Below are positions 22,700 through 29,319 of a stretch of 29,319 nucleotides of DNA, piece after piece. The DNA comes from an uncultured Collinsella sp. (GTDB lineage: Bacteria; Actinomycetota; Coriobacteriia; Coriobacteriales; Coriobacteriaceae): contig CAUFBM010000022.1 in NCBI GenBank assembly GCA_959023295.1, forward strand, positions 1 to 29,319, in the 5' to 3' direction. Below the pieces are notes generated by a model that was given only the letters and a program-made list of their open reading frames with translations, was not told where the DNA came from and did no database searches. Both the position numbers and the translations under genes were made by a program. Each line of letters begins with the position of its first letter. The stretch's first letter is position 1.

Positions 22700-23827
22700 T
22701 TAGGCGAAGACGATCAAATTATCTCGATGGATCGCGGGCTTCTCGGCCAGGTCTGCCAGCAGACGGTTGCCGGCGATCTGGTCCTGGCGGCGTCCGGCTG
22801 CAAGCTCCAGCACGTCCGAATCGGCCTCGGCGATACCGCGGGCGACAACCATGCCGCTCGGGTCGCACACGTCGAGCACATCGCCCTCGGCAAACGCGCC
22901 ATCGACCTCGCGAATACCCACCGCGAGTAAGGACGAGCCACGGCTGACCAGCGCCTTTGCGGCGCCATCGTCAACCGTTACTGAGCCATGCGCCTTGTCG
23001 CCCAGTGCAATCCACAGCTTGCGGGGCGCAATATCCAGGCGCTCCGCCGGCGGGTCGAACAGCGTACCCACGCTCTCACCGCGGGCAAGGCGCACGAGAG
23101 CATCGGGCTCCTCGCCCGAGCAGATCACGCTCTGAATGCCCGCCGTCATCAGAATGCGACTCGCGCGGATCTTGGTGATCATGCCGCCGGTGCCCACCGA
23201 CGTTGAAGAATCGCCCGCCGAGGCGATGATCTTGGCATCGATTTTGCGCACGACCGGGATAAACTCGGCCGTAGGATCCTCATGCGGATTGGCGGTGTAG
23301 AGGCCGTCAATGTCCGAAAGCGTCACGCACAGGTCGGCAGAAACCAGGCAGCTCACGAGCGCAGCCAGCGTGTCGTTGTCGCCGAACTTGATCTCGTCGA
23401 CAGTAACGGTGTCGTTCTCGTTGACGACCGGCACCACGCCCAGCTCCACCAGACGCAGCAGGGCGTCGCGCGCGTGCAAATAGGACGTGCGGCGCGCCGT
23501 GTCGTGGCGCGTGAGCAGCACGAGCGAGGTGAGCAGATCCCGTGCATGGAACTCCTCGTCGTAGGCCGACGAGATAATGCACTGACCGGCCGAGGCGCAG
23601 GCCTGCAGGCTCGGCAAGTCACCGACCGGCTTGCGGTCGAAGCCCAGCACGGGATATCCACAGGCAATGGCGCCCGAACTCACCACGACCAGACGCCAGC
23701 CGAGCTTGCGCAGGGCAGCGGCCTGATCGGCAAGTCTGCCGATAAAGGCGCGGTTGACCTTGCCATCGGCGCCCACCACCGTGGACGAACCGATCTTGAC
23801 CACCATCGTTTTATAACAAGTTGTCAT
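22700..23827 (-). CDS. proB: Glutamate 5-kinase with PUA domain
   Basis: The first enzyme of proline synthesis, it phosphorylates glutamate with ATP. The amino-acid-kinase domain covers residues 1-260: VVKIGSSTVVGADGKVNRAF, VVVSSGAIACG, VVPVVNENDTV with FGDNDTLAALVS, LSDIDGLYTANP and VGTGGMITKIRA. A PUA domain follows (about 280-365: RGSSLLAVGIREVDGAFAEG). At 375 residues the length is typical. Proline feedback inhibition is known for this family. Start choice is open: ATG at 23827, or ATG at 23806 (MVVKIGSST), neither with a good ribosome site; TATAAA at 23810-23815 lies between them. It is upstream of proA on the same strand but separated by another gene. Confidence 0.96.
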   Translation of the reverse strand: MTTCYKTMVVKIGSSTVVGADGKVNRAFIGRLADQAAALRKLGWRLVVVSSGAIACGYPVLGFDRKPVGDLPSLQACASAGQCIISSAYDEEFHARDLLTSLVLLTRHDTARRTSYLHARDALLRLVELGVVPVVNENDTVTVDEIKFGDNDTLAALVSCLVSADLCVTLSDIDGLYTANPHEDPTAEFIPVVRKIDAKIIASAGDSSTSVGTGGMITKIRASRILMTAGIQSVICSGEEPDALVRLARGESVGTLFDPPAERLDIAPRKLWIALGDKAHGSVTVDDGAAKALVSRGSSLLAVGIREVDGAFAEGDVLDVCDPSGMVVARGIAEADSDVLELAAGRRQDQIAGNRLLADLAEKPAIHRDNLIVFA

Positions 23828-23875
23828 ACGTCAAACCAATCGAATGCTGAGCGAGCGGGCGAGCGGGCAAACGAG

Positions 23876-23914
23876 AAAATGATCCGTTTTCCACCGTCGC
23901 ATGCGGATCATTTT
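23876..23914 (-). terminator. 39-bp palindromic repeat, AAAATGATCC family, copy 2; terminator of pncB
   Basis: The 11-bp arms AAAATGATCCG and CGGATCATTTT match the repeat at 14916-14954 (33 of 39 positions). On the minus strand it forms a hairpin followed by T-rich sequence. It supplies the final lysine codon and TGA stop of pncB, so the repeat invaded, or evolved into, the gene end. Confidence 0.75.
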
Positions 23915-25413
23915 GCCCAGGGGAAAGCCGATGCCGCGGCCATGTTCTTGCGCACGAGTTCGTCGCGCACCTGTGCCAGGCCCTGTTCCATACCCACCAC
24001 ATAGGTCTGCGGGTACAGGAAGCGCTTGAAAGCCGCGTCCAGATGACCGAGTGCCCAAGCACATCGCTCGCGCGCGTCCTCGATGCTCTCACGCGGAGCC
24101 ACCGCACTGCCATCGCGCACGATCGGCACCAGCAGCTCGCGATACTCAAGCTCCGACACATCGGTTACCAGGGCGGCATCGTTCACGGCCACGAGGGTAT
24201 TGCCGCGCGCGGCGCCCTCCCCCGCCAGATGGTCCTCGTCATAGATCATGTCGCAGACCGGGCCGCCAAAGCCGTCGTAATAGCGGCGCACACGCTGCAC
24301 GCCCGGAATCGTGCGCTTGTAGGGCTGCTCGGAGAGCTTAACCACCGGCGTCCACGGGTCCGTCTCGCTCGCACGGCGGGCAGAAAGCTTATACACACCG
24401 CCCAGCGCCGGCTGGTCGTAGCAGGTCGCGAGCTTGGTACCCACACCAAAGCTATCGATGGGCGCGCCCTGGTCGAGCAGCGACTGAATCGTGTACTCGT
24501 CCAGATCGTTGGAAACCGAGATCCCCACATAGGGCAAGCCCTCGGCATCAAAACGGCCGCGCACATACTTGGAGAGTTTAGCGAGGTCGCCCGAGTCGAT
24601 GCGAATGGCCGATAGACGCTCGCCCACCGCCTCCATCTCCTTGGCAACCGTAATGGCATGCTCGCAGCCCTCGCGCACATCGTAGGTGTCGATGAGCAGC
24701 GTACAGTTCTTGGGGCTCGACTTGGCAAAGGCACGGAAGGCCTCGAGCTCGGAATCGAAGCTCATCACCCAGCTGTGCGCATGCGTGCCAAAGACGGGAA
24801 TACCGTAGCGGCGCCCGGCGAGCACATTGGACGTAGAGGAACAGCCGGCAACGTAGCTCGCGCGCGCGACGGCCAGGCCGCCATCGGGACCCTGGGCGCG
24901 GCGCAGGCCAAACTCGGCCACGGGACGGCCGTCCGCCGCCAACACCACGCGTGCCGTCTTGGTGGCGACGAGCGTCTGGAAGCCGACGATGTTCAGCAGC
25001 GCCGTCTCGAGCAGCTGACACTCCAGCGCCGGCCCGGTGACGCGCACCATGGGCTCGCGCGGAAAGACGAGCTCGCCCTCGGGCACGGCGTCAATGTTCA
25101 CGTGCGCGCGGAAGTTGCGCAGGTAGTCGAGGAATGCGGGTTTAAACATCGCACCGCCGGCGGGAGCCTGAAGCGAGGCGAGGTACTCGATGTCCTCGGA
25201 CGTAAAGCGCAGGTTCTCGACCAGCTCGGGCAGCTCGGCGGTACCGCACATGACGGCGTAGGCGCTACCAAAGGGATGGTCGCGGTAAAACGCGGTAAAA
25301 CAACCCTGCTCATTGGCCTTGCCGCTCTCCCACAGGCCCTGGGCCATAGTGAGCTCGTACAGATCGGTGAGCATTGCAATGTCGGTGGGATGCGAGATGT
25401 CGGTCAAAGCCAT
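23908..25413 (-). CDS. pncB: Nicotinate phosphoribosyltransferase
   Basis: The 501-residue enzyme of NAD salvage joins nicotinate and PRPP to give nicotinate mononucleotide, with ATP. Signatures: LTDLYELTMAQGLWESG at the N-terminus, FGLRRAQGPDGGLAVARASY, the active-site histidine region VFGTHAHSWVMSF, AIRIDSGDLAKLSK, and FGVGTKLATC. It belongs to the longer bacterial class (about 480-500 residues). AAAGG lies eight bases before the ATG. The last codons lie inside a repeated palindrome. proB follows 80 bases downstream on the same strand. Confidence 0.96.
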   Translation of the reverse strand: MALTDISHPTDIAMLTDLYELTMAQGLWESGKANEQGCFTAFYRDHPFGSAYAVMCGTAELPELVENLRFTSEDIEYLASLQAPAGGAMFKPAFLDYLRNFRAHVNIDAVPEGELVFPREPMVRVTGPALECQLLETALLNIVGFQTLVATKTARVVLAADGRPVAEFGLRRAQGPDGGLAVARASYVAGCSSTSNVLAGRRYGIPVFGTHAHSWVMSFDSELEAFRAFAKSSPKNCTLLIDTYDVREGCEHAITVAKEMEAVGERLSAIRIDSGDLAKLSKYVRGRFDAEGLPYVGISVSNDLDEYTIQSLLDQGAPIDSFGVGTKLATCYDQPALGGVYKLSARRASETDPWTPVVKLSEQPYKRTIPGVQRVRRYYDGFGGPVCDMIYDEDHLAGEGAARGNTLVAVNDAALVTDVSELEYRELLVPIVRDGSAVAPRESIEDARERCAWALGHLDAAFKRFLYPQTYVVGMEQGLAQVRDELVRKNMAAASAFPWAK

Positions 25414-25496
25414 GGGGCGACCTTTCGGATGCGTTGTGCAGAAGTTGAGGGTTGGACAAGGCAGAGTGTTCAGGCATGGCGCCCAGCGCGAATCGG

Positions 25497-25955
25497 CTAG
25501 AGCAGACCCATACTGGTCAAAATCGTGTAGCCCATAAAGACGACAAATGCGACCAAGGCGAGCACGATGATGATTTTTTGAGCCGGAGCCATGCCGGGGA
25601 TCTCGCCCTCGCCCGTGGGCTCCTTGGAGGTGACCATGCGCTGGGCAAAGGTTATCTCGTCACGGCTCGGCGTGGGCTCGGCGGGCTTGGGGCGGGCGGC
25701 CTTTTTAGGCTGAGGTTTGGCCGCGGCAGGCGCAGGCTTCGCAGTGGCGGGCTTGGGCGCGGGCGTGGGCTTGCGCTCGGATGCGGCCCTCGTGGCGGCT
25801 TCCTCGGCCTTTGCGCGCTCGGCACGCAGGGCAGCCAGCTCCTCACGCTCGCGACGAGCCTCTTCCTGAGCCTCGCGGCGGGCCTTCTCGGCGCGGAGCT
25901 CTTCCAACTCGGCGCGCTCCTCATCGGACAATGGTTGGGACTCAAGCTCGGCCAT
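25497..25955 (-). CDS. Small tail-anchored coiled-coil membrane protein, function unknown
   Basis: The 152-residue protein is not one I recognise. Residues 8-60 are charged and helical (SDEERAELEELRAEKARREA, REREELAALRAERAK), probably a coiled coil. Residues 60-105 are a Pro/Ala/Lys linker (APKPATAKPAPAAAKPQPKK). DEITFAQRMVTSKEP looks like a short folded or binding motif. The C-terminus has one transmembrane helix (KIIIVLALVAFVVFMGYTIL). The start at 25955 has GAAAGGG seven bases upstream; a longer frame reads the terminator. It follows the tRNA-Ala terminator directly and precedes pncB by 83 bases, so readthrough from the tRNA and cotranscription with pncB are possible. Confidence 0.72.
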   Translation of the reverse strand: MAELESQPLSDEERAELEELRAEKARREAQEEARREREELAALRAERAKAEEAATRAASERKPTPAPKPATAKPAPAAAKPQPKKAARPKPAEPTPSRDEITFAQRMVTSKEPTGEGEIPGMAPAQKIIIVLALVAFVVFMGYTILTSMGLL

Positions 25956-25973
25956 AGTACAGCCCTTTCTTTC

Positions 25974-26005
25974 AAAAAAAGCCGCCGACACAATGTCAGC
26001 GGCTT
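25974..26005 (-). terminator. Terminator of the tRNA-Ala gene
   Basis: On the minus strand the stem AAGCCGCTGAC/GTCGGCGGCTT (one mismatch or wobble) is followed by seven T residues. The ribosome site of the tail-anchored protein begins right after the T run. Confidence 0.9.
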
Positions 26006-26019
26006 ATCAAATCCAAGGG

Positions 26020-26092
26020 TGGAGACGAAGGGAGTCGAACCCTCGGCCTCTGCCATGCGACGGCAGCGCTCTCCCAACTGAGCTACGTCCCC
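26020..26092 (-). tRNA. tRNA-Ala (anticodon CGC)
   Basis: A complete cloverleaf with anticodon loop GTCGCAT (CGC, reads GCG) and the G3-U70 wobble pair in the acceptor (GGGGACG/CGTCTCC), the classic alanine identity element. CCA is not encoded (ACCC follows). Confidence 0.96.
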
Positions 26093-26105
26093 AGGACAAG
26101 TTGAT

Positions 26106-26133
26106 ATTTTACCTACGGCTCGCCAACTGTCAA
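26106..26133 (-). promoter_or_regulatory. Promoter of tRNA-Ala
   Basis: On the minus strand a consensus TTGACA, a 16-base spacer and TAAAAT (one mismatch), 13 bases upstream of the tRNA 5' end. It is the best promoter match in the window. Confidence 0.8.
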
Positions 26134-26197
26134 CGCCCAATACCCAGTCTTTTTAGGACGAGGCCATTTTGACTACCCTTCAAGCAAGCAATCCTCT

Positions 26198-26234
26198 CGA
26201 TGATTTTTTAATCCCCGTCCCAGAAAAATCATCG
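26198..26234. repeat. Inverted repeat past the radical SAM gene
   Basis: A perfect 11-bp pair, CGATGATTTTT with AAAAATCATCG, with a 15-base loop, 10 bases past the stop of the minus-strand radical SAM gene. The T run is inside the stem, so it is at best a weak terminator. Confidence 0.55.
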
Positions 26235-26243
26235 GCGAACCCG

Positions 26244-27182
26244 TTACTTCGCGCTGGTGAGGACGCCGGTGGTATCGAACGCCGGGGTGAAGCTCTCGTC
26301 TACCGCGCCACCCTCTTGCCAGAACATGGTCGTAAAGCCCAAGTCGTCGGCATGGTCGAGGACCTGCTCGTACTCCTCGCGCGTCACGGCACGCGCCAGG
26401 TCGCCGCCCTGCTCGCGCATGAGCGCATTGGGCGTGTACTGGTTCATGACCGAGATCGGCACATCACCCACCGTCTGCCACACAAGGTCCAAAACGCGAC
26501 ATGAATCGTCTGCATGTCCCGGCAGCACCAGGTGGCGCACGATCATGCCGCGCTTCATGAGCCCGTCCTCGTCCACCAGCTCTCCCCCGCGGCGCTCGAT
26601 CTCGCGCGCCATCTGAGCGAGACCCGACACGGCCACACGCGGGTAGTCCTGAATATGAGAGAGCGACTGTGCAAGTCCCGCATCGGCATACTTAAAGTCG
26701 GTAAGCCACACGTCGACCAGATCGCCGAGCGCCGCCACGGCACTCGCGCGCTCATAACCGCTCGTGTTGTAGACGATTGGGATGACCAGCCCGCGCGCCC
26801 GTGCTGCAGCAATCGCCGCCGGCAGCAGGTGCGCGTAGTGCGTCGCCGTCACCAAATTAATATTGTTGGCGTCCTGGTCCTGCAGCTCCAACATAATCTC
26901 GACCAGGCGCTCGGGCGAAATCTCAAGCCCAAAATTGCCTGTCGAGATCTCGTGGTTCTGACAATAGACGCATTTGAGCGAGCAGCCGCTAAAGAAGATC
27001 GTGCCCGAACCGGCCTCGCCCGAGATAGGCGGCTCCTCCCACATATGAAGCGCCGCGCGGGCCACCTTGAGCGTGTCGTTAGCACCGCATACGCCGCGCG
27101 CGCCCTCATCGCGCGCCGCACCGCAACGGCGCGGACACAAATGGCAGGCAGGCGAAAAAAGTTCGGTCAACGACGTCGGCAT
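26244..27182 (-). CDS. PflX-like radical SAM protein (pyruvate formate-lyase activase homologue)
   Basis: The 312-residue protein has the radical SAM cluster motif CxxxCxxC (C67, C71, C74 in FSGCSLKCVYCQNHE), here with the PflA-like N-H-E continuation. A second cysteine set lies at the N-terminus (C13, C16, C20, C32), typical of the PflX/COG1313 branch and perhaps binding another Fe-S cluster. Later parts fit the barrel: VTATHYAHLLPAAIAAARAR, VDVWLTDFKYAD, HLVLPGHADDS. Members of this branch have no proven substrate. No pyruvate formate-lyase or glycyl radical enzyme gene lies nearby. The start at 27182 has GGAG nine bases upstream. Confidence 0.85.
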   Translation of the reverse strand: MPTSLTELFSPACHLCPRRCGAARDEGARGVCGANDTLKVARAALHMWEEPPISGEAGSGTIFFSGCSLKCVYCQNHEISTGNFGLEISPERLVEIMLELQDQDANNINLVTATHYAHLLPAAIAAARARGLVIPIVYNTSGYERASAVAALGDLVDVWLTDFKYADAGLAQSLSHIQDYPRVAVSGLAQMAREIERRGGELVDEDGLMKRGMIVRHLVLPGHADDSCRVLDLVWQTVGDVPISVMNQYTPNALMREQGGDLARAVTREEYEQVLDHADDLGFTTMFWQEGGAVDESFTPAFDTTGVLTSAK

Positions 27183-27303
27183 AAAAACATGCTCCAAAAC
27201 AACGATTCAGCAGCTCAAACGCAATGGGACCAACCGCTCAGACGGCTCGAGCCCAAGGCGCCGTAATCGTCCGACACGATTTTTGTAATGTCAAGACTAG
27301 AAT

Positions 27304-27475
27304 CCACAAAGTGCCGCTTTATGATGTAGGTATTCCGCCCCCCGCGGAGCAACTGGGTGAACCGTCGCGTTTATTTAGGGAGCCCACACAGTCGTACCTA
27401 GTACAGGTATCCTTCGTTGTTAAGGACGCTGGAACAGTCGATGAGGGCACCCACCTGTTTTAGGTGGGTTCATTT
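27304..27475 (+). ncRNA. Candidate structured small RNA (6S RNA is one possibility)
   Basis: About 165 bases with no good coding frame, preceded by TAGAAT (27298-27303) and ended by a hairpin terminator. Possible helices: TCCGC/GCGGA (27334-27348), TCCTT/AAGGA (27410-27426), TAGGTA/TACCTA (27327-27332 with 27395-27400), and a 5'-to-3' closing pairing GTGCC/GGCAC (27311-27315 with 27446-27450), which overlaps the terminator stem by two bases. A promoter-like box, a stable 3' hairpin and long-range end pairing fit an independent RNA. 6S RNA has this size and end pairing, but I did not match its consensus. The rest of the 27183-27708 gap shows nothing else beyond the promoter at 27623. Confidence 0.35.
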
Positions 27476-27477
27476 TC
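27449..27477 (+). terminator. Hairpin terminator with no gene directly upstream
   Basis: A perfect 8-bp stem ACCCACCT/AGGTGGGT is followed by TCATTTTCG. No protein gene on the plus strand ends nearby, which is the main reason to suspect a small RNA upstream. Confidence 0.65.
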
Positions 27478-27622
27478 GTAACGTGGGGGGTGGTTTTCTT
27501 TTGCCGAAATCGCCATTGCAAATCCCGCCAAGATCCCCAAAAGGCACCAGGCAGAGCCACACTATCACTCGAATATCTGGTAAGCGCGTGATTATCGCCC
27601 CGTGCAATTCCTCACACCCTCC

Positions 27623-27651
27623 TTGGTCGAGTATCATGGGTCAGCTATACC
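27623..27651 (+). promoter_or_regulatory. Candidate promoter of the WecA/TagO-type gene
   Basis: TTGGTC (-35), a 17-base spacer and TATACC (-10). A transcript starting near 27658 would reach the ATG at 27709 with a 50-base leader, or begin almost at the in-frame GTG at 27661. Confidence 0.4.
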
Positions 27652-27708
27652 CTTTGCGGCGTGGCATCCTTTGACCTTTTCCTTCGACGCTTGGCGGTTT
27701 ATCGATTC

Positions 27709-28908
27709 ATGGCTTCCTCCACGAGCTTCATACCGTACCTTTGCGTGGCGGTCGCGGCTTTTATCACGACCTTCCTTACGGTGCCCCTGGTCAAGCGCCT
27801 GGCAATCAAGCTCGACGCCGTCGACTATCCTTCCAGGCGCCGCATCAACACTAAGCCCATCCCGCGCATGGGCGGCACGGCGGTCTTTTTGGGCCTCGTC
27901 GTCGCCTGCATCGTGCAGATCCTAGGCACCTGGTACCTGGGCTGGCCGCCCGTTTTGGTGCCTCATCCCCTCTTGCACATCAGCTACCCCATACTGGCGC
28001 TTTCATTTACCGTCATCTTTGCGACCGGCGCGATCGACGACATCTACCAGCTCAAGCCCAAGCAAAAGCTCGCCGGTCAGGTCCTCGCCGCGCTCATCGC
28101 CTGCGTGGGCGGCCTGCGCATCGGCGTCATCGTCAACCCGTTTGCCCCCGGCGAGATCATGCTCGGCTGGCTCGCCTACCCCATCACCGTGATCTACCTG
28201 GTGGCGTTCACCAACATCATCAACCTTATCGACGGCCTCGACGGCCTGGCCACGGGCATCTGCGGTATCGCGTCGTTCACCATGTTTTCGGTCGCCGTGC
28301 TCTCGGGCCGCATCGATGCCGCCGCGCTCTCCATCGCACTCTTTGGCTCGTGCCTCGCCTTCTTGCGCTATAACTTCAACCCCGCGAGCATCTTCTTGGG
28401 CGACTCGGGGTCGCTGCTTCTGGGCTTTGCGCTGGGTTCCATCTCGCTGCTCAACGTGAGCCGCACCGCCGCGCTCACCTCGCTCATCATTCCGCTCATC
28501 GTGGCCGGCGTGCCCATCATCGATACGTTTAGCGCCATCGTGCGCCGCAAGCGCGCCCACATTAGCATTGGGCAGGCCGACAAGGGCCACATTCACCACC
28601 GCCTGATTCAAGAGGGTTACAACCAAAAGCAGGCCGTGCTGCTCATCTACGCCTGGTGCATCATGCTTTCGGCCGGCGCCGCCGCCATCAATCAGGTCGA
28701 GGTTCCCATGCGCGTGCTCATCTTTACCGTGCTCGCCATTGGCTCGGCGGCCTTCGCCAAGCACCTGCACCTGTTTGAGCCCGTGCTACGCCACCATTAC
28801 AACAAGCGCACGCACGAAGACGAGCTGGTAACCCCCGACGACCCCGCCTTTAAGCAGGAGGAGCAGGCAGCCGAGGAACGTAAAGAAGAGCGCCACCACA
28901 AGCTCTAG
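27709..28908 (+). CDS. Undecaprenyl-phosphate GlcNAc-1-phosphate transferase (WecA/TagO/MraY family)
   Basis: The 399-residue polytopic membrane enzyme moves a sugar-1-phosphate from a UDP-sugar to undecaprenyl phosphate, starting cell-surface glycopolymer synthesis. About ten or eleven transmembrane helices begin at residue 7 (FIPYLCVAVAAFITTFLTVP). Motifs: KPIPRMGG, the Mg-binding D110-D111 in AIDDIYQLKPKQKLAGQ, N169-IINLIDGLDG, FLGDSGSLLLGF, and GHIHHRL at 293-299, whose HIHH form marks the WecA/TagO side rather than MraY. The charged C-terminal tail (DDPAFKQEEQAAEERKEE) is cytoplasmic. The start is uncertain: ATG 27709 puts the first helix at the N-terminus, but GTG 27661 is in frame; neither has a good ribosome site. 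Confidence 0.9.
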   Translation: MASSTSFIPYLCVAVAAFITTFLTVPLVKRLAIKLDAVDYPSRRRINTKPIPRMGGTAVFLGLVVACIVQILGTWYLGWPPVLVPHPLLHISYPILALSFTVIFATGAIDDIYQLKPKQKLAGQVLAALIACVGGLRIGVIVNPFAPGEIMLGWLAYPITVIYLVAFTNIINLIDGLDGLATGICGIASFTMFSVAVLSGRIDAAALSIALFGSCLAFLRYNFNPASIFLGDSGSLLLGFALGSISLLNVSRTAALTSLIIPLIVAGVPIIDTFSAIVRRKRAHISIGQADKGHIHHRLIQEGYNQKQAVLLIYAWCIMLSAGAAAINQVEVPMRVLIFTVLAIGSAAFAKHLHLFEPVLRHHYNKRTHEDELVTPDDPAFKQEEQAAEERKEERHHKL

Positions 28909-29064
28909 GGTAAGCTGCCGAGGATGTGCCCAGGCACCGTTGGCCAAGCGCAGCCCGATACCCATCGCGTAAGCCGCCTCTCCCCCGCCCCTCGCCTACT
29001 TACGCCCCGACCCTCCAATAAACGCGTTATCATCTTGACCCATGAACATACGTTAGGAGCAATC

Positions 29065-29319
29065 ATGCCAAACGAGAACAGCTACGAAGTCGCGCTGCAA
29101 AAGAGCAACGCCATTCGCGAGGGCCTGGCCAAGACGCCCGAGAAGTTCACCATGCTTACCGGTGACCGCCCCACTGGCCGTCTGCACCTGGGCCACTACT
29201 TTGGCACCCTCAAGGGCCGCGTTGAATTGCAGAACATGGGCGCCAAGACCAACGTGCTCATCGCCGACTACCAGGTCATCACCGACCGCGACACCACCGA
29301 GCACATCCAGGACAACGTG
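29065..29319 (+). CDS. trpS: Tryptophanyl-tRNA synthetase, N-terminal fragment
   Basis: The first 85 codons of a gene cut by the right edge. FTMLTGDRPTGRLHLGHYFG contains the class I HIGH box as HLGH (residues 41-44), in the T-G-x-x-P-T-G-x-L-H-L-G-H form typical of TrpRS (TyrRS differs here). The following VELQNMGAKTNVLIADYQVI fits the Rossmann core. It charges tRNA-Trp. TTAGGAG lies before the ATG. The 156-base upstream gap shows no T-box or leader peptide with tryptophan codons. Confidence 0.88.
   Translation, partial: MPNENSYEVALQKSNAIREGLAKTPEKFTMLTGDRPTGRLHLGHYFGTLKGRVELQNMGAKTNVLIADYQVITDRDTTEHIQDNV

Noticed and set aside
23806..23827. Leaderless transcription of proB from TATAAA just before the second ATG
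   Set aside because: The box ends only three bases before the ATG, too close for a start at the A of ATG; the first ATG remains possible.
28909..29064. A T-box or tryptophan leader in front of trpS
   Set aside because: No T-box sequence, no specifier stem and no tryptophan codon run; the only short frame (ATG at 29041) has four codons without Trp.
1..29319. CRISPR arrays, rRNA genes or prophage
   Set aside because: No regularly spaced repeats, no rRNA signatures and no phage structural or integrase genes were seen.

Overview
The window looks like the chromosome of a Collinsella-type member of the Coriobacteriia (Actinomycetota). It is GC-rich with strongly GC-ending codons. Rho carries a very long disordered N-terminal extension, iron-sulfur biogenesis is of the SufBDSU type, and short intergenic palindromes recur. 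The genus is an inference from overall character; no search was run. Nothing suggests a plasmid or phage: almost every gene is housekeeping or metabolic.

Layout. 1-3280: 3' end of a suf operon (sufB tail, sufD, sufS, sufU) ending in a strong terminator. 3285-4094 (minus): a Y1/RAYT-type transposase relative whose HUH histidines are gone. 4488-6245: a two-gene unit, a NifU/IscU-like scaffold plus a GGGtGRT-family protein, with codon use suggesting high expression. 6326-6760: palindromes and a likely flavoprotein remnant. 6844-7234 (minus): a tRNA-His/tRNA-Lys/tRNA-Lys operon with promoter and terminator. 7345-9558: a class I aminotransferase and a ROK sugar kinase. 9673-11581 (minus): a VanZ-like protein and an uncharacterised membrane protein. 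11897-17085 (minus): rho and argS, separated by about 790 bp of repeats. 17428-18630: a CarD-type regulator and an HD-domain protein, each followed by a copy of one near-identical palindromic terminator. 18708-19466 (minus): a second RAYT-like gene, broken by one in-frame stop and lying between copies 2 and 3 of that palindrome. 19683-23827: proA and proB (both minus) split by a plus-strand S33-type peptidase and a large palindrome. 23908-27182 (minus): pncB, a tail-anchored coiled-coil protein, tRNA-Ala and a PflX-like radical SAM protein. 27304-27475: a possible structured small RNA. 27709-29319: a WecA/TagO-type transferase and the start of trpS.

How the genes work together. SufS and SufU supply persulfide sulfur to the SufB-SufD scaffold. 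The NifU-like/GGGtGRT pair nearby may be a second, uncharacterised Fe-S-related module. ProB and ProA make the proline precursor, and the peptidase between them could recycle peptide-bound proline. PncB feeds NAD salvage.

The main novelty lies in the repeats. At least four palindromic or direct-repeat families sit between genes, alongside two RAYT-like genes: one open but catalytically degenerate, the other with catalytic motifs but a stop codon. This resembles a REP/RAYT system caught in decay or domestication.
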